64,000 nucleotides of DNA from CAVRZJ01 sp964594125. Lineage in GTDB: Bacteria; Acidobacteriota; Thermoanaerobaculia; Thermoanaerobaculales; Thermoanaerobaculaceae. The DNA lies in contig CAZQLL010000018.1 of NCBI GenBank assembly GCA_964594125.1, forward strand, positions 29,524-93,523, in the 5' to 3' direction. This document shows, piece after piece, positions 62,643 through 64,000 of this stretch (within the stretch, counting starts at the first letter, position 1; each line of letters opens with the position of its first letter). The notes beneath the pieces are model-generated. The model ran no database searches and was not told the DNA's origin. It saw only the letters and a program-made list of their open reading frames with translations. A program made the position numbers and the translations under genes.

Positions 62643-63974
62643 ATGAGCGACGAGCCACGCACGGGGAGCTGGGCGCCGGGGCAGCACACGCCGACCGCGG
62701 TGCGCCCGCGGCTGGTGCCGTTGCCGGAGCCCGGGACAGTCCTCGGCCACCGGTTCGTCATCGAGGCAGTGCTCGGCAAGGGCGGTACCAGCGTGGTCTA
62801 CGTCGCGCGCGATGGCCGGCTCGGCCAGAGCGTCGCGATCAAGCTGCTGCACCCCGACCTCGTCAACGACGTCAGTCGCGAGCGCCTGCGCCGCGAGGTG
62901 CAGGCGGCGCGCCACGGCCACGCCAACGTCGTCACCGTCTACGACCTGCACGACGACGGCGGGCCGATGCCGTATCTCTCGATGGAGCTGGTCGAAGGGC
63001 GCAGTCTGGCGCACATTCTCGGCGAGGAGCGCCACCGGCTCGGCATCGAGGAGACGATCGGAATCGGCCGCCAGATCGCCGCCGCGCTCGACCACCTGCA
63101 TGCGCACGGCCTCGTCCACCGCGACGTCAAGCCGAGCAACATCCTGATCACCGAGTCCGGCGTCGCCAAGCTCTGCGACCTCGGACTGGTGCGGCTGCTC
63201 GAGCGCGGCGAGACGCTCACCGCCACGGCGATGACCGTCGGCACGCCGGCGTACATGGCGCCGGAGCAGGGGAGCGGCGGCGAGCTGACGCCCGCCGCCG
63301 ACGTCTACGCGCTCGGCCTCACGCTCTACGAGTGCCTCACCGGCAAGGTGCCGCACGCCGGCGATACTGCCATCGACACGCTCGTTCGCCGCCAGAAGGC
63401 GCGTCCGCCGGCGCTGCGCCGCGACGACCCGGCGTGCCCGCGCTGGCTCGAGCGCCTGCTCGCCCGAACGCTCGATCCGCGTCCCGCCGACCGCCCGAGC
63501 GCGATCGCCGTGGCGCGCGCGCTCGAAACGCGGCGGGTGCGGCGGCGCGTTTCGCGGCGCGCCATGGCCACAGCGACGGCGCTCATCATGCTGGCCGGTG
63601 CGAGTGCCCTTACGTTGCGCGCGCTCGCCCATCGCGAGACCGTCCGCGTCGAGGCCGCCGGCACAGAAGTGCGCGGCGTCGACGCCCGTGGTCAAGCGAC
63701 CTGGAAGATTCCGTTGGTCGGCCCGGTCGAAACCGTCGAGCATGCGGACATCGACGGAGACGGAAGCGAGGAGGTCCTCGTCGGCACGGCGCCGGCGGAC
63801 CGTCAAGACGCGTGGCTGGGCGCGGCGTCCTACGGGCGGCAGGAGTTCCTCATCGTCGCCAAGTCCGGGCATGTGATAACCCGCGTCGACCCGCGCGATG
63901 TGCTGCTCCTGCGGTGGGGCCACCCGTTCCAACCCTTGTTCTTAATCCGAAGTTCCTTGGAGCGTCGACAGTAA
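62643..63974 (+). CDS. Hanks-type Ser/Thr protein kinase, membrane-anchored
   Basis: A 443-residue kinase. The catalytic domain (about 38-295) has LGKGGTSVVYVARD (glycine loop), VAIKLLHPD (ATP lysine), GLVHRDVKPSNILI (catalytic loop), KLCDLGLVRL (DLG in place of DFG) and GTPAYMAPEQGS (APE). A transmembrane helix follows (about 308-325, ATATALIMLAGASALTL), then a short outer domain containing the calcium-loop-like EHADIDGDGSEEVLVG. The outer part ends abruptly with PLFLIRSSLERRQ, unlike the preceding composition, so it may be truncated or rearranged. Confidence 0.88.
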   Translation: MSDEPRTGSWAPGQHTPTAVRPRLVPLPEPGTVLGHRFVIEAVLGKGGTSVVYVARDGRLGQSVAIKLLHPDLVNDVSRERLRREVQAARHGHANVVTVYDLHDDGGPMPYLSMELVEGRSLAHILGEERHRLGIEETIGIGRQIAAALDHLHAHGLVHRDVKPSNILITESGVAKLCDLGLVRLLERGETLTATAMTVGTPAYMAPEQGSGGELTPAADVYALGLTLYECLTGKVPHAGDTAIDTLVRRQKARPPALRRDDPACPRWLERLLARTLDPRPADRPSAIAVARALETRRVRRRVSRRAMATATALIMLAGASALTLRALAHRETVRVEAAGTEVRGVDARGQATWKIPLVGPVETVEHADIDGDGSEEVLVGTAPADRQDAWLGAASYGRQEFLIVAKSGHVITRVDPRDVLLLRWGHPFQPLFLIRSSLERRQ

Positions 63975-64000
63975 CTCACTGAGGGGCTGTGGTATCAGCC
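63975..64000. other. Window end, nothing callable
   Basis: The last 26 bases hold no feature that can be supported. Base composition from about 63930 on is less GC-rich than the rest. Confidence 0.3.

Overview
The window is about 64 kb of very GC-rich (roughly 70% or more) bacterial chromosome with dense coding on both strands and one 100-N assembly gap (52763-52862). There is no rRNA, tRNA or transposase in view. A tricorn-type protease, paired DUF4388-like proteins, a PilT motor with a coiled-coil tail, an AddAB-type nuclease and a large LamG/GEVED/DUF11 secreted protein together suggest an Acidobacteriota-like, probably uncultured (metagenome-assembled) organism. That placement is inference; no marker gene was compared.

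Layout. 1-1.7 kb: end of ssnA and a hydantoinase/dihydroorotase-like amidohydrolase. 1.6-3.6 kb (minus): lipid kinase, pteridine-reductase-like SDR and folB. 4-7.8 kb: M50 protease, scpA, scpB, an RluB-type pseudouridine synthase and hisC. 8-18.3 kb: small proteins, Smr domain, glycosyltransferase, outer-membrane barrel, WbuC cupin, CBS protein, PD-(D/E)XK plus XPD/DinG-type helicase, tricorn protease. 18.5-26 kb: AddB- and AddA-type helicase-nuclease. 26-29.6 kb: giant secreted protein. 29.8-36.5 kb: GNAT, AmpG-like MFS, deoxyhypusine-synthase-like protein, yedF, selD and uvrC. 36.5-45.6 kb: two DUF4388-like proteins, NYN protein, rnpB (minus), LD-carboxypeptidase, cNMP/FHA protein, recG and a pentapeptide-repeat protein. 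45.6-56.1 kb: NhaD-like antiporter, nnrD, tsaE, pilT, a PcnB/Cca-family nucleotidyltransferase, the gap, a cell-wall amidase, a DMT transporter and a DUF2914 protein. 56.2-59.5 kb: pyrR-pyrB-pyrC-response regulator. 59.7-64 kb: an accessory patch with two PIN-type toxin-antitoxin pairs, an AbiEii-like pair, a frameshifted kinase fragment and a full Ser/Thr kinase.

Main points. (1) selD is a selenoprotein gene: it starts at a GTG overlapping the yedF stop and reads through an in-frame TGA (Sec18) with a hairpin just downstream. With yedF and the ssnA/hydantoinase pair this indicates selenium use, possibly for selenium-dependent molybdenum hydroxylases. (2) At least eight places carry degenerate tandem repeats with a strict 7-bp period but a different unit sequence at each; two form inverted pairs in one intergenic space, and two run into coding sequence. 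(3) About a dozen genes have a TANNNT -10 box only 6-12 nt before the start codon, implying leaderless mRNAs; two of these drive mini-ORFs whose stops overlap the GTG start of the real gene. (4) A ~140-bp dispersed repeat folds as an outer stem with two hairpins whose loops are complementary. (5) rnpB was found on the minus strand, back-to-back with the LD-carboxypeptidase promoter.
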